This document shows positions 1 to 10,938 of a DNA stretch of 64,000 nucleotides, one piece after another. The notes beneath the pieces are model-generated. The model did not search any database. It was not told where the DNA came from and saw only the letters and a list, made by a program, of their open reading frames with translations. Position 1 is the stretch's first letter, and each line of letters opens with the position of its first letter. The position numbers and the translations under genes are program-made. Origin of the DNA: Gigantopelta aegis (taxonomy: Eukaryota > Mollusca > Gastropoda > Neomphalida > Peltospiridae); NCBI RefSeq assembly GCF_016097555.1, contig NC_054704.1:24631330-24695329 (forward strand), given 5' to 3'.

Positions 1-497
1 TTTGAAATGGTGAAATACCCTCTAAAATAGACTAAAACTCGACTCCATAACTGTTACTTCTCAGACGCACGTGCGTTTTAAACATATGAGAAATGCATTT
101 TCTGATATTAAAAACACCAGGATGACCAAAAACACTTCGAATGTACGGACATTGATAATCTAAACCATAAAATCTTAGTAAAGTATGATTTCAGTTATCA
201 AAAACGGCTATAATAGTAAAGAATATGCGTTAGTATTTAAAAACTAGGGCATGCCCCTTTAACAACACCACTAGATGACTGTTTAACGCAACTCTTCATT
301 AACAGTTGCTAGTTCATGCCGAGTGTTACAGACATATATCTTTAATAAAATCAGATAATTATAAACTTCCCGCTGTTATATACGATTTTCTCTATTCTGA
401 TTGGACGACGTCATAAAAAAAAACACCCCTAAATTATCCTTCGATAAACATCAGAAAATTGTGTCAGTGTGTGTATTTTTAACTAAATAAGTCGTGC

Positions 498-652
498 TGT
501 TTGTAATTACATGAATTGTTTGCCATTTTTCTTGAATAATAATTGTTGGTCGATGCATAAATTGTATAAAATCGTGTAGCGAACCGAAGCGATTTTATAC
601 TAAATTTGTGACTGTTATACATTGATAAATACAAACAAAAATTACAAACAAT

Positions 653-656
<4 letters not shown>
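498..656. repeat. AT-rich foldback element
   Basis: Outer arms TGTTTGTAATTAC (left) and ATTACAAACA (right), and an inner perfect 10-bp pair TATAAAATCG / CGATTTTATA at about 566-600. It is related to the foldback at 42545-42690. Followed by an (AT)n run at 659-701. Confidence 0.5.

Positions 657-658
<2 letters not shown>

Positions 659-701
<43 letters not shown>
659..701. repeat. (AT)n microsatellite
   Basis: About 21 AT units. Confidence 0.95.
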
Positions 702-702
<1 letters not shown>

Positions 703-2067
703 CTGAATCTCTGCAACATATTATGTGACATGTCTTGTATTATTATCCCTAAGTCACTTTTTCAGCGTGACGTGTAATGATGATATTTAAATGCATTACA
801 GCCCACCGACCCTCCGTCTAGACGCAAGGGTCAATACCCTGAATCTGGTTTGAATTAAGTAGAGCTTTCCGTGTAAATATAATAAACAGCATTTCATCAA
901 ATCAAGTCAAGTGTGAGCATTTAATTCTACAATGAAATTGATACCAGCTGATTGGTAACAGTCAGCTGTAAAAATCTAGCCGATAGCGCTTCTGGAATCT
1001 CAAATTGTTGTCTAAAGATCATTATCAATTTGCATATTTCAGTGACAAGCAAATAATGGATTTATGGAAAAGAGATTGAAAATATTGAAGCTGTTTGCCC
1101 GTTATTAGGCAGATAAGTGGAAAATTATTTTTTAAATATATGATAAATTAGTTTTGTAACTAAATTTTAGAGATAAATCATTTAACTGAAATAATTTCTT
1201 CCACTATACTTCGGTAAAGTGCTCGTGCCCGCTAAAGTTCAAACACATCCAATATAGCCTACTCCTCTTTTACTTTGCAAGTGTCCTTTCTGTCTAACTG
1301 AGGAAGACCAAAACATTTTGATCCAATGGTCTGCCATGAAAGATTTGATAGCCATATAAAAAGTGTAAGTATACTCAACTCCATTGAAAACGCATCACCT
1401 AATTTTTAGTTCTTATTGCCATCGCATGTGCAAGGTTGCTATAAAACAAACAATAACAATAATAATACAATTTCTGGGTTGGTTTTTTTTTTTTTTTTTG
1501 CCTACCAGAATACATTCAATTATACAAAATCAGCTAAATGTGTTATTTTTTCCTTCTCAAATCCTTTTTACAACTACATATCTGACTGTTGTGTTTTCAC
1601 TGGAGATCAGTGTAGAATTTCCATGTGAAAACCTTTCAAGTAACATAAACACCACGTTTAAGCATAAACCTGTGCGTAGTATGTATGCGCTGAAAGAACT
1701 TGGATTAGATAACGGGATGTCATTACCTCAGTGCGAAATGTGCTTTCAAAACTCTGACAAGGATAGACTGCATTTCGTGAACTTAGTTTGTGAAAAATAT
1801 TAAATTGCTAGACAGTGTATTAATGCAGGCACGGATCCGGGATGTGAGCGCAGAGGCTGCGTTCCACAACCTCCTTCTGTCACCACCACGCCTCAACCCC
1901 TACCCCCTCCCCCCCACCCCCACCCCCCCACCCCCCACACACACACATACACGCGTGCGTTTCCGATCCACCTCTCACTTCTAAGTATATGTAGAAATGC
2001 ATGTTAGAGTTCTAGGGACTACTGTAGGGGTTCCTTTTTTAAAACCTGCACCCTTCCCTAGAAAAAT

Positions 2068-2395
2068 CGTGGCGGGACGTGGCCCAATGGTAAAGCGCCC
2101 GCTCGATGCGCAGTCGGTCTGGGATCGATACCCGTCGGTGGGCCCATTGGGCCATTTCTCGTTCCAGCCAGTGCACAACGACTGGTATATCAAAGGCCGC
2201 AGTATGTACTACCCTGTCTGTGGGATGGTGCATATAAAAGATCCCTTGCTGCTAATCGAAAAGAGTAGCTCATGAAGTTGCGACAGCGGGTTTCCTCTCT
2301 CTCAATATATGTGTGGTCCATAACCATATGTCTGACGCCATATAACCGTAAATAAAATGTGTTAAGTGCGTCGTTAAATAAAATATGTTCTTCCT
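2068..2395 (+). mobile_element. tRNA-derived SINE, complete (family A)
   Basis: A-box-like GTGGCCCAATGGTAAAGC and B-box-like GGGATCGATACCC at the head, a central GTTCCAGCCAGTGCA...AAAGATCCCTTGCTGC domain, and a tail ending GTCGTTAAATAAAA. Flanked by a 12-bp duplication CCCTAGAAAAAT at 2056-2067 and 2396-2407. Confidence 0.9.
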
Positions 2396-2797
2396 CCCTA
2401 GAAAAATTTAACACCTGCCCGTGAAATACCGATCATGTAAATTAATCAACAGGCTTCATAATGAAAAAGTGTCGCGCGCTTCTTTCTTTTTTTCGTTCTT
2501 TCTTTATTTCTTTTTTTTTCTTTTCTTTTTTGCACGTCACGCCCTCATATTGAAGATTTGTTATCTCACACATTGCAGACATTTTCAATTTGTTCTCAGA
2601 GACGAGTTCATTATGCTGGAAGGAGCGATCATTTGAGGATTTGTGCGAAGAGACACTGCACAGCGTGCCGGTACTCCCAAATGATTGTGAATGGCAGCTG
2701 TTCGTACCGTCTGAACTTTTGATTAGTTAATCTTAACCTGTCTAGCGGCAAAGTGGCACATCATTTGACCTGCTCTTTATACTCATTTCAGTACTTA

Positions 2798-2926
2798 TAC
2801 CCAATTAAGGTTCAAGCTCACAACTCAACTATCTGGGCTATCTGTCCAGGACAGTGGTTTAGTGGTTAATTGTTAGTGGTTAGTAAGAGAGAAATCGTTG
2901 TAGTGCCCGTATCCACTGAAAAACTG
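2798..2926 (-). mobile_element. SINE fragment (family C 3' part)
   Basis: Reverse-strand match to the 3' half of 5320-5570: CCAATTAAGGTTCAAGC, CTGTCCAGGACAGTGG and GTTAGTGGTTAGTAAGAGAG. Confidence 0.7.
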
Positions 2927-3261
2927 TCATCAAAACTGTCATGTAGATAGGCTAATATAACGGTAGCGTCTGTCCCATAATAGAATAGGTATAATCCACT
3001 TTTGCAACTGTAGTCTATTGTTTTCTTTTTTCCTTTTTTCCCCTTTTTTATTTATTATTTTGTTGTTGTTGTTGTTGTTTAATGATACTACTAGAGGACA
3101 TTGGTGTATTAATTACCGGCTATTATCCAATAGGAAAATAAGGACATATAGTCTTAGAGAGGACAGCCAGTCAAACACTTACCTCTATTGATGTAGTCAC
3201 TCAACACTTGTAGAAAACATTGCAACAGCACAATAGTTAGCTGTCGTCATTAGGTGGTATT

Positions 3262-3487
3262 CGGTTCATTCAGTTCTCGTTCCAATAGTGCACCACAACT
3301 GGACAAAGGTCGTGGTATGTGCTTTCTTGTCTGTGGGAAAGTACATATAAAAGATCTCTTGCTGCATTAGAAAAAGATGTAGCGCGTTTCCTCTGATGAC
3401 CTCAGAATTACCAAATGTTTGACATCCAATAGCCGATGATTAATTAATCAATGTGCTCCAGTGATGTCTTTAAACAAAACAAACTTT
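3262..3487 (+). mobile_element. SINE fragment (family B, head missing)
   Basis: Core GTGGTATGTGCTTTC...CATATAAAAGATC and tail TTTGACATCCAATAGCCGAT ending AAACAAAACAAACTTT. The tRNA-like head is not recognisable. Confidence 0.75.
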
Positions 3488-3829
3488 CTTCGATTCATTC
3501 ATAGATATTTTGAATGTATACACATTTAACATAAATATGATTATTAAATGACAAACAGCGATTCTGTTCGCACTTTTCTGAAGTTAAAACAATAGTTAGA
3601 AGAATGTACGTAGTATCGCTTTGACATCAATAAGCATATTAAAATGCCAAAGCATTGTTGACGTCGCGACAAAGGACTGTTGTCGTTTTCATAGTAACGT
3701 TTCCGGCCATTTTCGTAACTTAACGGGAAATGTCGAAATATCATTGAAAGTCATAGGCCTACCTCAGCACCGTCCCTTTTGATCGGCGCCTGATGGGGAA
3801 TAAAGGTAGCGCAAACCAGCGTACAATAA

Positions 3830-4224
3830 AAGTAAAGTTTGTTTTATTTAACAACGCCACCAGAGCACATTGATTTTTTATCTTATCATCGGCTACTGGA
3901 CGTCAAACATATGGTCATTCTACCACTGTTTTTTAGAGGAAACCCGATGTCGCCACATAGGCTACTCTTTTACGACAGAAAGCAAGGGATGTTTTATTTG
4001 CGCTTCCCACAGGCAGGATAGCACAAACCATGGCCTTTGTTGAACCAGTTATGGATCACTGGTCGGTGCAAGTGGTTTACACCTACCTATTGAGCCTTGC
4101 GGAGCACTCACTCAGGGTTTGGAGTCGGTATCTGGATTAAAATCCCATGCCTCGACTGGGATCCGAACTCAGTACCTACCAGCCTGTAGACCGATGGCCT
4201 AACCACGACGCCACCGAGGCCGGT
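3830..4224 (-). mobile_element. SINE, complete (family C head, family B tail)
   Basis: Reverse strand. The head has a GTGGCGTCGTGGTTAGGCCA A-box and GTTCGGATCCCA B-box. The far end carries AGCCGATGATAAG-type tail sequence and GTTAAATAAAACAAACTTTA. Target duplication CAGCGTACAATAA at 3817-3829 and 4225-4237. Confidence 0.88.
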
Positions 4225-4531
4225 CAGCGTACAATAATAATCCATTGTCTGTCAACTGTAGGATTGATTATGCAAAAATAAAGTATATAAAATGTATTGA
4301 GGCATTAAAATAACAGCCATTTCGGTTGTTGTTGTGTTTTGTTGTTGGTTGTTTTGTTGTTGTTTTTTTGTTGGGGGGGGGTTGGGGAGGTTGGGGGAGG
4401 GGTATTGTTGTTATTATGCAACTGTGAGACTGTCGCTTTAAATGAATGTGTATTAAAGCTGCAATCACGAGGTTTATATATATTATGTAACCATTTAGAC
4501 CATCAACATTAATTTTCTTACTTCACCTTAA

Positions 4532-4911
4532 AGGGACATTCCTGAGTTTGATGCAATTTTTAAGATGTTATCGATTAACAGAGACTTTTTAACGATTATA
4601 ATTACATATCAAATATATGTTTCTGCATAAAATAATAGTGGCTGTATATTAAACGTGTTTCCGGTCGTTCTGATATTTGTACAAGGTTAAATTTCATTTT
4701 ATTTCCTAAAATACTTTTTTTCGTACGTACGAAATTATTTGAAGACAAAATCCAGTCTGGGCTTTTTACAAATATTAAGACGAGCAGAAACATTGAATAT
4801 ACAGACACTGATATTCTAAACAAGAAAATGTATTTAATATATAAATTTAATCGTAGAAATATTTTATTAGTCGGAAACATCTTAAAATGCAGCAAACTCA
4901 GGAATGTCCCT
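4532..4911. mobile_element. TTAA-bounded MITE, copy 1
   Basis: Inverted ends AGGGACATTCCTGAGTTTG at 4532 and its complement ending at 4911, each flanked by TTAA (4528-4531 and 4912-4915). TTAA target sites are typical of piggyBac and Kolobok elements. No coding capacity. Homologous to the copy at 41521-41823. Confidence 0.8.
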
Positions 4912-5319
4912 TTAAAATATATTTTTCTTCACTATAAAACAGTGAAAAACATGGATTTTTTCTACGTCGGCGAGTGTCTATGGTTTGTTATACAAAAAGG
5001 GAGTAGATTTAGCATAATTTTAATGGGATTCCTAATTTAGGAGCTTGCTAAATGTATTGAGCCTAGACTAATGTAATAGAAAAATTTAAGGGTCATAGCA
5101 GATTGTGACCCTTAATTGTTTTCAAAGTAGGGGTCACCTCTTTGGATCCGCAATTGGATTGCAAACTTGATTAGTTACGTTGAAAAGAACGTGTGTCAAT
5201 GCAGTTTTAAGAATGAAACAATTTATCTAAGGGAGAAAACTCGTATTGTTGATCAAGAAAGAGTAATACAAGAGTAGGCTAACATTGAAACAAACATTCT
5301 GAGAGTATAGCTAACGATT

Positions 5320-5570
5320 ACCAGCCTTGATGGTGTCGTGGATAGACCATCGGACATAAGGCTGGTAGATACAGGATTCGCAGCCCGGTTCCGGATCCCA
5401 CCCAGAGCGAGTTTTAAATAACGACTCAATGGGTAAGACACCCTCTTCTCTCTCACTAACAACTAACCACTAACACCTAGCCCACTGTCCTGGACAGACA
5501 GCCCAGATAGCTGAGGTTTGTGCTTGAACCTTAATTGGATATGAGCACGAAAATAATTTTAAAGAAAGCA
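5320..5570 (+). mobile_element. SINE, complete (family C)
   Basis: Head GTCGTGGATAGACCATCGG, then a CCAGGACAGACAGCCCAGAT block and the end CTTGAACCTTAATTGGATAT. Target duplication AGCTAACGATT at 5309-5319 and 5571-5581. Confidence 0.88.
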
Positions 5571-5688
5571 AGCTAACGATTGCATTGTACCAAAGCAGAA
5601 AGTTCGAGGTTTACCGCAAATATTTACAGAGTAAAAAACAACTGCGGCTCTGATGTAAGTAATATGTGACATTGATTATTTGTGTAAA

Positions 5689-7190
5689 TATACTCTTCAA
5701 AAAAAGAAACGCAAAAGGGTACAAATGGGTTATAACTCCGATTTTATGTTTCCTACCGGTTCATGCTTTGTGAATATAAGGTCATTGCATGTCCCAAACA
5801 CATTCCCACGGTTACATTCGATAAAACGCAGCTACTGTACAATAAAGTTCCAAAATGTTAATATTCGCAAAAACGCAGCCACGTGCAAACCATGTCACCA
5901 CTGCACGTGCGTTATCTGCACGTGCAACATGAACACCGACAGTATAAAAGTGCAGGGTGTTCGCTTGCCTGGCCTCTGTATCTGGCCGACAGTTGACAAT
6001 CCAGGACATGCCACGTCTCAGTGAACCGCAGAGAAACAATGCCATCGGCCGACTAGACGCAGGCGAATCCAGAACGGCCGTTGCCAGGGCATTCCATGTG
6101 TCCCCAAGCACCATCTCCAGACTGTGGGACCGTTACCAGCAACATGGATCAACACGTGACCTCCCTAGATCCGGTCGACCACGGGTCACTACCCCCGGGC
6201 AGGACCGCTACATCCGGGTACGCCACCTTCGGGAACGATTGACTACTGCCACCTCCACAGCCGCAGCAATACCAGGTTTGCGCAGGATATCCGACTAGAC
6301 CGTACGGAACCGCCTACGTGAGGTAGGAATTCGTGCCAGACGTCCAGTTCGAGGTGTCATCTTAACACCACAACACCGTCGACTCCGACTGCAGTGGTGC
6401 CAGATTCATCGACAATGGCCTCAACTGCGATGGAGACAGGTGTGGTTCAGTGACGAGTCCCGATTTCTGCTCCGACGTCATGATGGAAGATGTCGTGTGT
6501 ATAGGCGTCGTGGTGAACGTTATGCGGCAAACTGCGTGCAGGAAGTGGACAGATTCGGCGGGGGTAGTGTCATGGTGTGGGCAGCCATCTCACACACTGG
6601 CAGAACTGACCTGGTCCACGTGCAGGGCAACCTGAATGCACAGGGCTACATTGACCAGATCCTCCGGCCACACATCGTTCCAGTTATGGCCAACGCCAAC
6701 GCAGTGTTCCAACATGACAACGCCAGGCCTCACACAGCACGTCTCACAACGGCTTTCCTACAGAACAACAACATTAATGTCCTTCCTTGGCCATCGATAT
6801 CACCGGATTTGAACCCAATTGAGCATCTATGGGACGAGTTGGACCGACGCCTCCGACAGCGACAACCACAGCCCCAGACCCTGCCCGAGCTGGCAGCAGC
6901 CTTGCAGGCCGAGTGGGCCACCATCCCCCGGGACGTCATCCGTACTCTGGTTGCTTCAATGGGCAGGCGGTGCCAGGCAGTTGTCAGCACACGCGGAGGC
7001 CACACCCGGTATTGACTCCAGATGACCTTGACCTTGGTGGTGTGTCCTATCACTTACTCACAATGGACTAGAGTGAATTGTGAAGACTCCTGCAACATTT
7101 GGTAATTATCGGACTCACCATTCAATAATTAAATCAATTCTCCAAATGTTACGACAATGTGGTTTTGCGTTTCTTCTTTTGAAGAGTATA
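5689..7190 (+). mobile_element. Tc1-type DNA transposon, near full length
   Basis: About 1.5 kb bounded by inverted repeats: TACTCTTCAA plus AAGAAACGCAAAA at the 5' end (5691 onward) and the reverse complement ending at 7188. TA dinucleotides at 5689-5690 and 7189-7190 fit a Tc1/mariner target duplication. It holds one transposase frame (6008-7015). Its base composition (GC-rich, CpG-rich) stands out from the flanking AT-rich DNA, consistent with a fairly recent insertion. Confidence 0.92.
6008..7015 (+). pseudogene. Tc1-like DD34E transposase with one internal stop
   Basis: 335 codons from ATG 6008 to TGA 7015, close to the usual Tc1 length of about 340. The N-terminal paired-like helix-turn-helix (residues ~5-110) includes RTAVARAFHVSPSTISRLW and the GRPRVT linker. 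The catalytic domain shows WFSDES (first D), QHDNARPHTA (second D) and SPDLNPIEHLWDE (E), with 34 residues between the second D and the E. A TAG at 6296-6298 interrupts the frame at the end of the DNA-binding part. The frame is otherwise open and unshifted. The TAG differs by one base from a Gln codon. The copy is probably inactive but young. Confidence 0.9.
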
Positions 7191-7696
7191 TTAGTATCCA
7201 CAAATAAACTTTAATGTGTTATACAGTTGTTATGCAGTATACATAAGAGGTTGAAACCAGTGCAGAATATCCCCCCAAAATGCATCTGCGATGTCCAGTA
7301 CAAATGAGGGTTGCTAATAAAACAAATTCGTCAAGTGTCTTGTGTATGTTGATAGGCTGCTTATATCAGTTTTATTAGTAAAGGTTAACTTTGTCGGCAG
7401 CAGGAATTGATTTGGGATAACAATGGAGCCTATAAAGCAATACATAGGATCATACAAATTTTCATATCTCATAAATTCAATGGCCATAACTCTGTCAAAA
7501 ATATGTAAATGCCTTGAGTGTCAAAATTAATCGTAAATAATAATGCTACACACCATATTTTAGCTTAATATCTTGAGACATTGAGAGAGAAAAATCCGGT
7601 AAACTATATATGGGACAGACGGACAGGCAGACGGGTGGATGGACAGACAGAATGAATGAATGAATGAATGAATTAATTAATGAATGAATGAATAAT

Positions 7697-7760
7697 TAAT
7701 GTTTAACGACAGCACAAAAATACACATCGGCTACTGGGTGTCACAAATGGTAAGTATATG
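7697..7760 (-). mobile_element. SINE tail fragment with (GAAT)n
   Basis: GTTTAACGACAGCAC followed by CGGCTACTGGGTGTCA, preceded by GAAT repeats (7650-7692). The same tail occurs on the other strand at 22295-22326 and 44822-44870. Confidence 0.55.
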
Positions 7761-9138
7761 AAAATATTATTTATATATATATATGTAAAAACAGTGTAAG
7801 GGGATGGACAGACAGAGACATAATCTGTACGCTCGCCTTAAGTGCTTGGGTTACGGGATCGAATCACCTATGTGGACTGAGTTTTCGATTGTTTCTCTCC
7901 CCAACCCCCGTCCTTTCAGAGAACTGTATCCATTATTAAGACAATATACGTGGAGAAAACCAAACCTATTAAAAATAGCTAGATTAGATATGTTTCTACT
8001 CTCTAATAACTTAATTCCATATGTTCAAAATGTTATAATTGAAAACAGTAATAAGTCGGATCACTCCGGGGTAGTTCTCTGCATGAAATTAAATAGAATT
8101 CAAAATGTTAAAGGATTATGGAAATTTAATAATTCACATCTGACTGATAAAGAGTATGTAAAAAGTACAAAAGAAACTATAAATAATATAACAATACAAT
8201 ATGCTGTTTTAATCTACAGTCCAAAAAAATTTATGACCATCCCTAAAGACGAAATAGAGTTTATAATAAAGGATCAACTTTTTCTTGAAACATTGTTAAT
8301 GTAAATTAGAGGGAAACCTATTTTATATTCAACATATAAGAAAAAGAAAAGTAATGAAATAGGAAATAAACTGTGTCAAGATATAAAAGAATTAGAGGAA
8401 AATTACACAATAAAAATTAAACTATTAGAGGATAAAAAAAAAAAACTGATACAATTAAGAAGACAAAAGCTTAAAGGTCATTTCATTCGAGCAAAGGCAC
8501 AATGGATAGAAGATGATGAAAAGCCATCAAAATATTTTTGTGATATGGAGTCTAGAAACTACTATAATAAATTAATATCAAGACTAGAATTAAATAATGG
8601 CTCAATAATGACAGACCAAAAACACATTTTAAAAGAGAAAAAGATGTTTTATCAAAATTTATATTCTGCACCTAATGTACAAAACGATAATGATATAATA
8701 GAAAAACTAAGTGATTACAATTTTAGAAAGTTAACAAATGATGAAGCACAATCTCTAGAAGGTAAAATAACACATTTCAGAAGTTTAAAACTTTTTTAAA
8801 AATATGAAAAATGAGAAAAACCCTGGCTCAGATGGATTCACTGCAGAGTTTTTCAAATTCTTTTGGGCAGATTTAGGACATTACATAGTCCGATCAATAA
8901 ATTATAGCTATACTATTAAAGAAAGGTTCAATGTTCAAAACATTGGTATAATTACCTGTATCCCTAAGACAAACAAACCAAAACAGTTTCTTAAAAATTG
9001 GAGACCTATATCTCTATTAAATTGTACATATTAAATGGCTGCAGACTGTATCGCTAATAGAATTAAAACAGTGCTAGATAAAATAATAGATAAAGATCAA
9101 ACAGGTTTTATTAAAAACAGATACATTGGAAAAAATAT

Positions 9139-9373
9139 CCGTATTATATATGACATAATGCAGTATACTGAATTACATAAAATATCCGTATTATATATGA
9201 CATAATGCAGTATACTGAATTACATAAAATATCCGTATTATATATGACATAATGCAGTATACTGAATTACATAAAATATCCGTATTATATATGACATAAT
9301 GCAGTATACTGAATTACATAAAATATCCGTATTATATATGACATAATGCAGTATACTGAATTACATAAAATAC
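9139..9373 (+). repeat. 47-bp tandem repeat x5 inside the LINE
   Basis: Five near-identical units beginning CCGTATTATATATGACATAA at 9139, 9186, 9233, 9280 and 9327. The unit encodes part of the conserved RT stretch upstream of LIDFEKAFD, so this is local tandem duplication of LINE sequence and not a separate element. Confidence 0.9.
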
Positions 9374-9792
9374 CCGGCCTACTAGGTCTTATAGATTTTG
9401 AGAAAGCATTTGATTTGTTATCTTGGTCTTTTATTAATAAAGCTTTGGGTATATTTAATTTTAAAACATCTACAAAAACTCAATGTCCAGAATCATACAA
9501 AATGGTTATCTTTCAGACTCCTTTAAACTGCAAAGGGGATGCAGGCAAGGCGATCCTCTCTCGCCGTATATTTTTATAATCTGCGCTGAAAGTTTAAGTA
9601 TTTTGGTAAGAAACAACAAATGTATTAAAAGTATCACCATTGATGGCACTGAATATTTAAATTCACAATATGCTGATGACACTACTTTTATTCTTGATGG
9701 ATCTTCTGAGTCTCTGAACAGTACAATGACAGTTCTTGACTATTTCGCTGACATTTCTGGCCTAAAAATAAACTACACTAAATCTAAAGCAA

Positions 9793-10938
9793 TGTGACGG
9801 TACATGCTCTTAATCTCTTTTCGCCTGTGGCGATATTAATTGTTTTAGAAGGCCGTGTGCAGTTCCAAATGCAGTGGGCAACTTGTTACGTGATACCTTT
9901 GCGCGACGGTCGTCTAATACACACCCAGCCAGGTGCGGAGGCCATGTGGCCAGTAGTTACGTAATACCTCCGCGCGACCATGGAATCTCTAGCGAACTGG
10001 CGACATTAAGTCTGACGATCTGAGAAAAAAAAATACCGCTTGGTCGCGGTGGAAATAGCACTTGTAGGGATTCGGTGCCGCGATGTACCCCCAGGCGATA
10101 TTCGCTGTCTCTGAGAGTTTTGAATAAATAGCTAGGGTTGAGAGATATCTAGGGGAACGATAGGAAGGTATCTCGGGGGAACGTTGTCCGTTTGGACTTT
10201 GGTAAATATATTATTTCTGCTCTGTTGTATAACCTTGATGTGATTGATGTGACTTTACATATTTTAATACTGTATTATACCAATATTCTTTAGACAGTGT
10301 CTTCGGTCATCTGACGAAGTAAATCGTAGTCTTACTGTTCTATATTTATACGAGTATTTGGTAATATAAAGCTTAGCCAGTCATCCTAGAGGACCTAGGT
10401 AAACTGTAGGTTATTGTCTTTATTGTGATAGGTACCAGTATTAATTCTGTGTTACAAGGTTACTGAACGATTAGTAAAGGTTAATTAAAAATTAACAAGT
10501 TAGAAATAGTGTTGTAATTCCTTTATTAATTAAGTTCCCCTAGAAGCGTTTCTCAATTATCACACGTGTGGGTGTTGTGTCACGGTGAAGTGATTAGCAT
10601 ATTGTGTAAACTAGACACCTAGAGATTAACTAATTAAGTGATCAGTTCTGGGTTGTTATTATTGTTGTTATTAATTAACTACTGCGGCAGTACATTTGTC
10701 AGCGTAGGTTAATACAGATTCCAAAGTGTATTGTGTTTTTGTTGTGTTTTCTAGTGAACTAAACGTGCTATAATAATATATACTTTATATAAGATCTTAT
10801 CTCTGATCATACCTAGACGAGCCAACGCGGGTATATAACTGCCTGTTACAGAGAGATCTAATAGATATACAGTTAGGAGAGATATTTGGACATTCGTGTT
10901 TATTCAGTTACGGGTATTATAGAAGAATCCCCGTGACA
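9793..10938 (+). mobile_element. Solo LTR inserted in the LINE, 5-bp target duplication
   Basis: 1146 bp starting TGTGACGG and ending CCCCGTGACA (TG...CA termini), flanked by AGCAA at 9788-9792 and 10939-10943. The LINE reading frame reads through exactly if the segment and one AGCAA are left out, so the boundaries are firm. An AATAAA at 10123-10128 fits an LTR polyadenylation signal. No gag, pol or primer-binding site is present, so this is what remains after LTR-LTR recombination. The superfamily cannot be assigned from the LTR alone. Strand is arbitrary, chosen from the AATAAA. Confidence 0.85.

Larger units (their letters stand above)
1..2055. other. No gene seen
   Basis: AT-rich sequence. 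Positions 1-263 end in AGGGCATGCCCCTTTAA, which may be the end of another TTAA-bounded element cut by the window edge. The foldback at 498-656 and the (AT)n run follow. The open frame at 1384-1803 is low complexity and unsupported. Positions 1870-1950 are C-rich. Confidence 0.5.

Noticed and set aside
1384..1803. 139-codon open frame
   Set aside because: Contains a poly-T derived Phe run and no recognisable domain, no splice partner or codon signal.
2068..2140. tRNA genes at SINE heads
   Set aside because: The boxes are tRNA-derived, but the sequence continues into a SINE core and tail with target duplications.
4602..5040. Short open frames around 4602-5040
   Set aside because: They lie within or across the TTAA MITE and have no coding signal.
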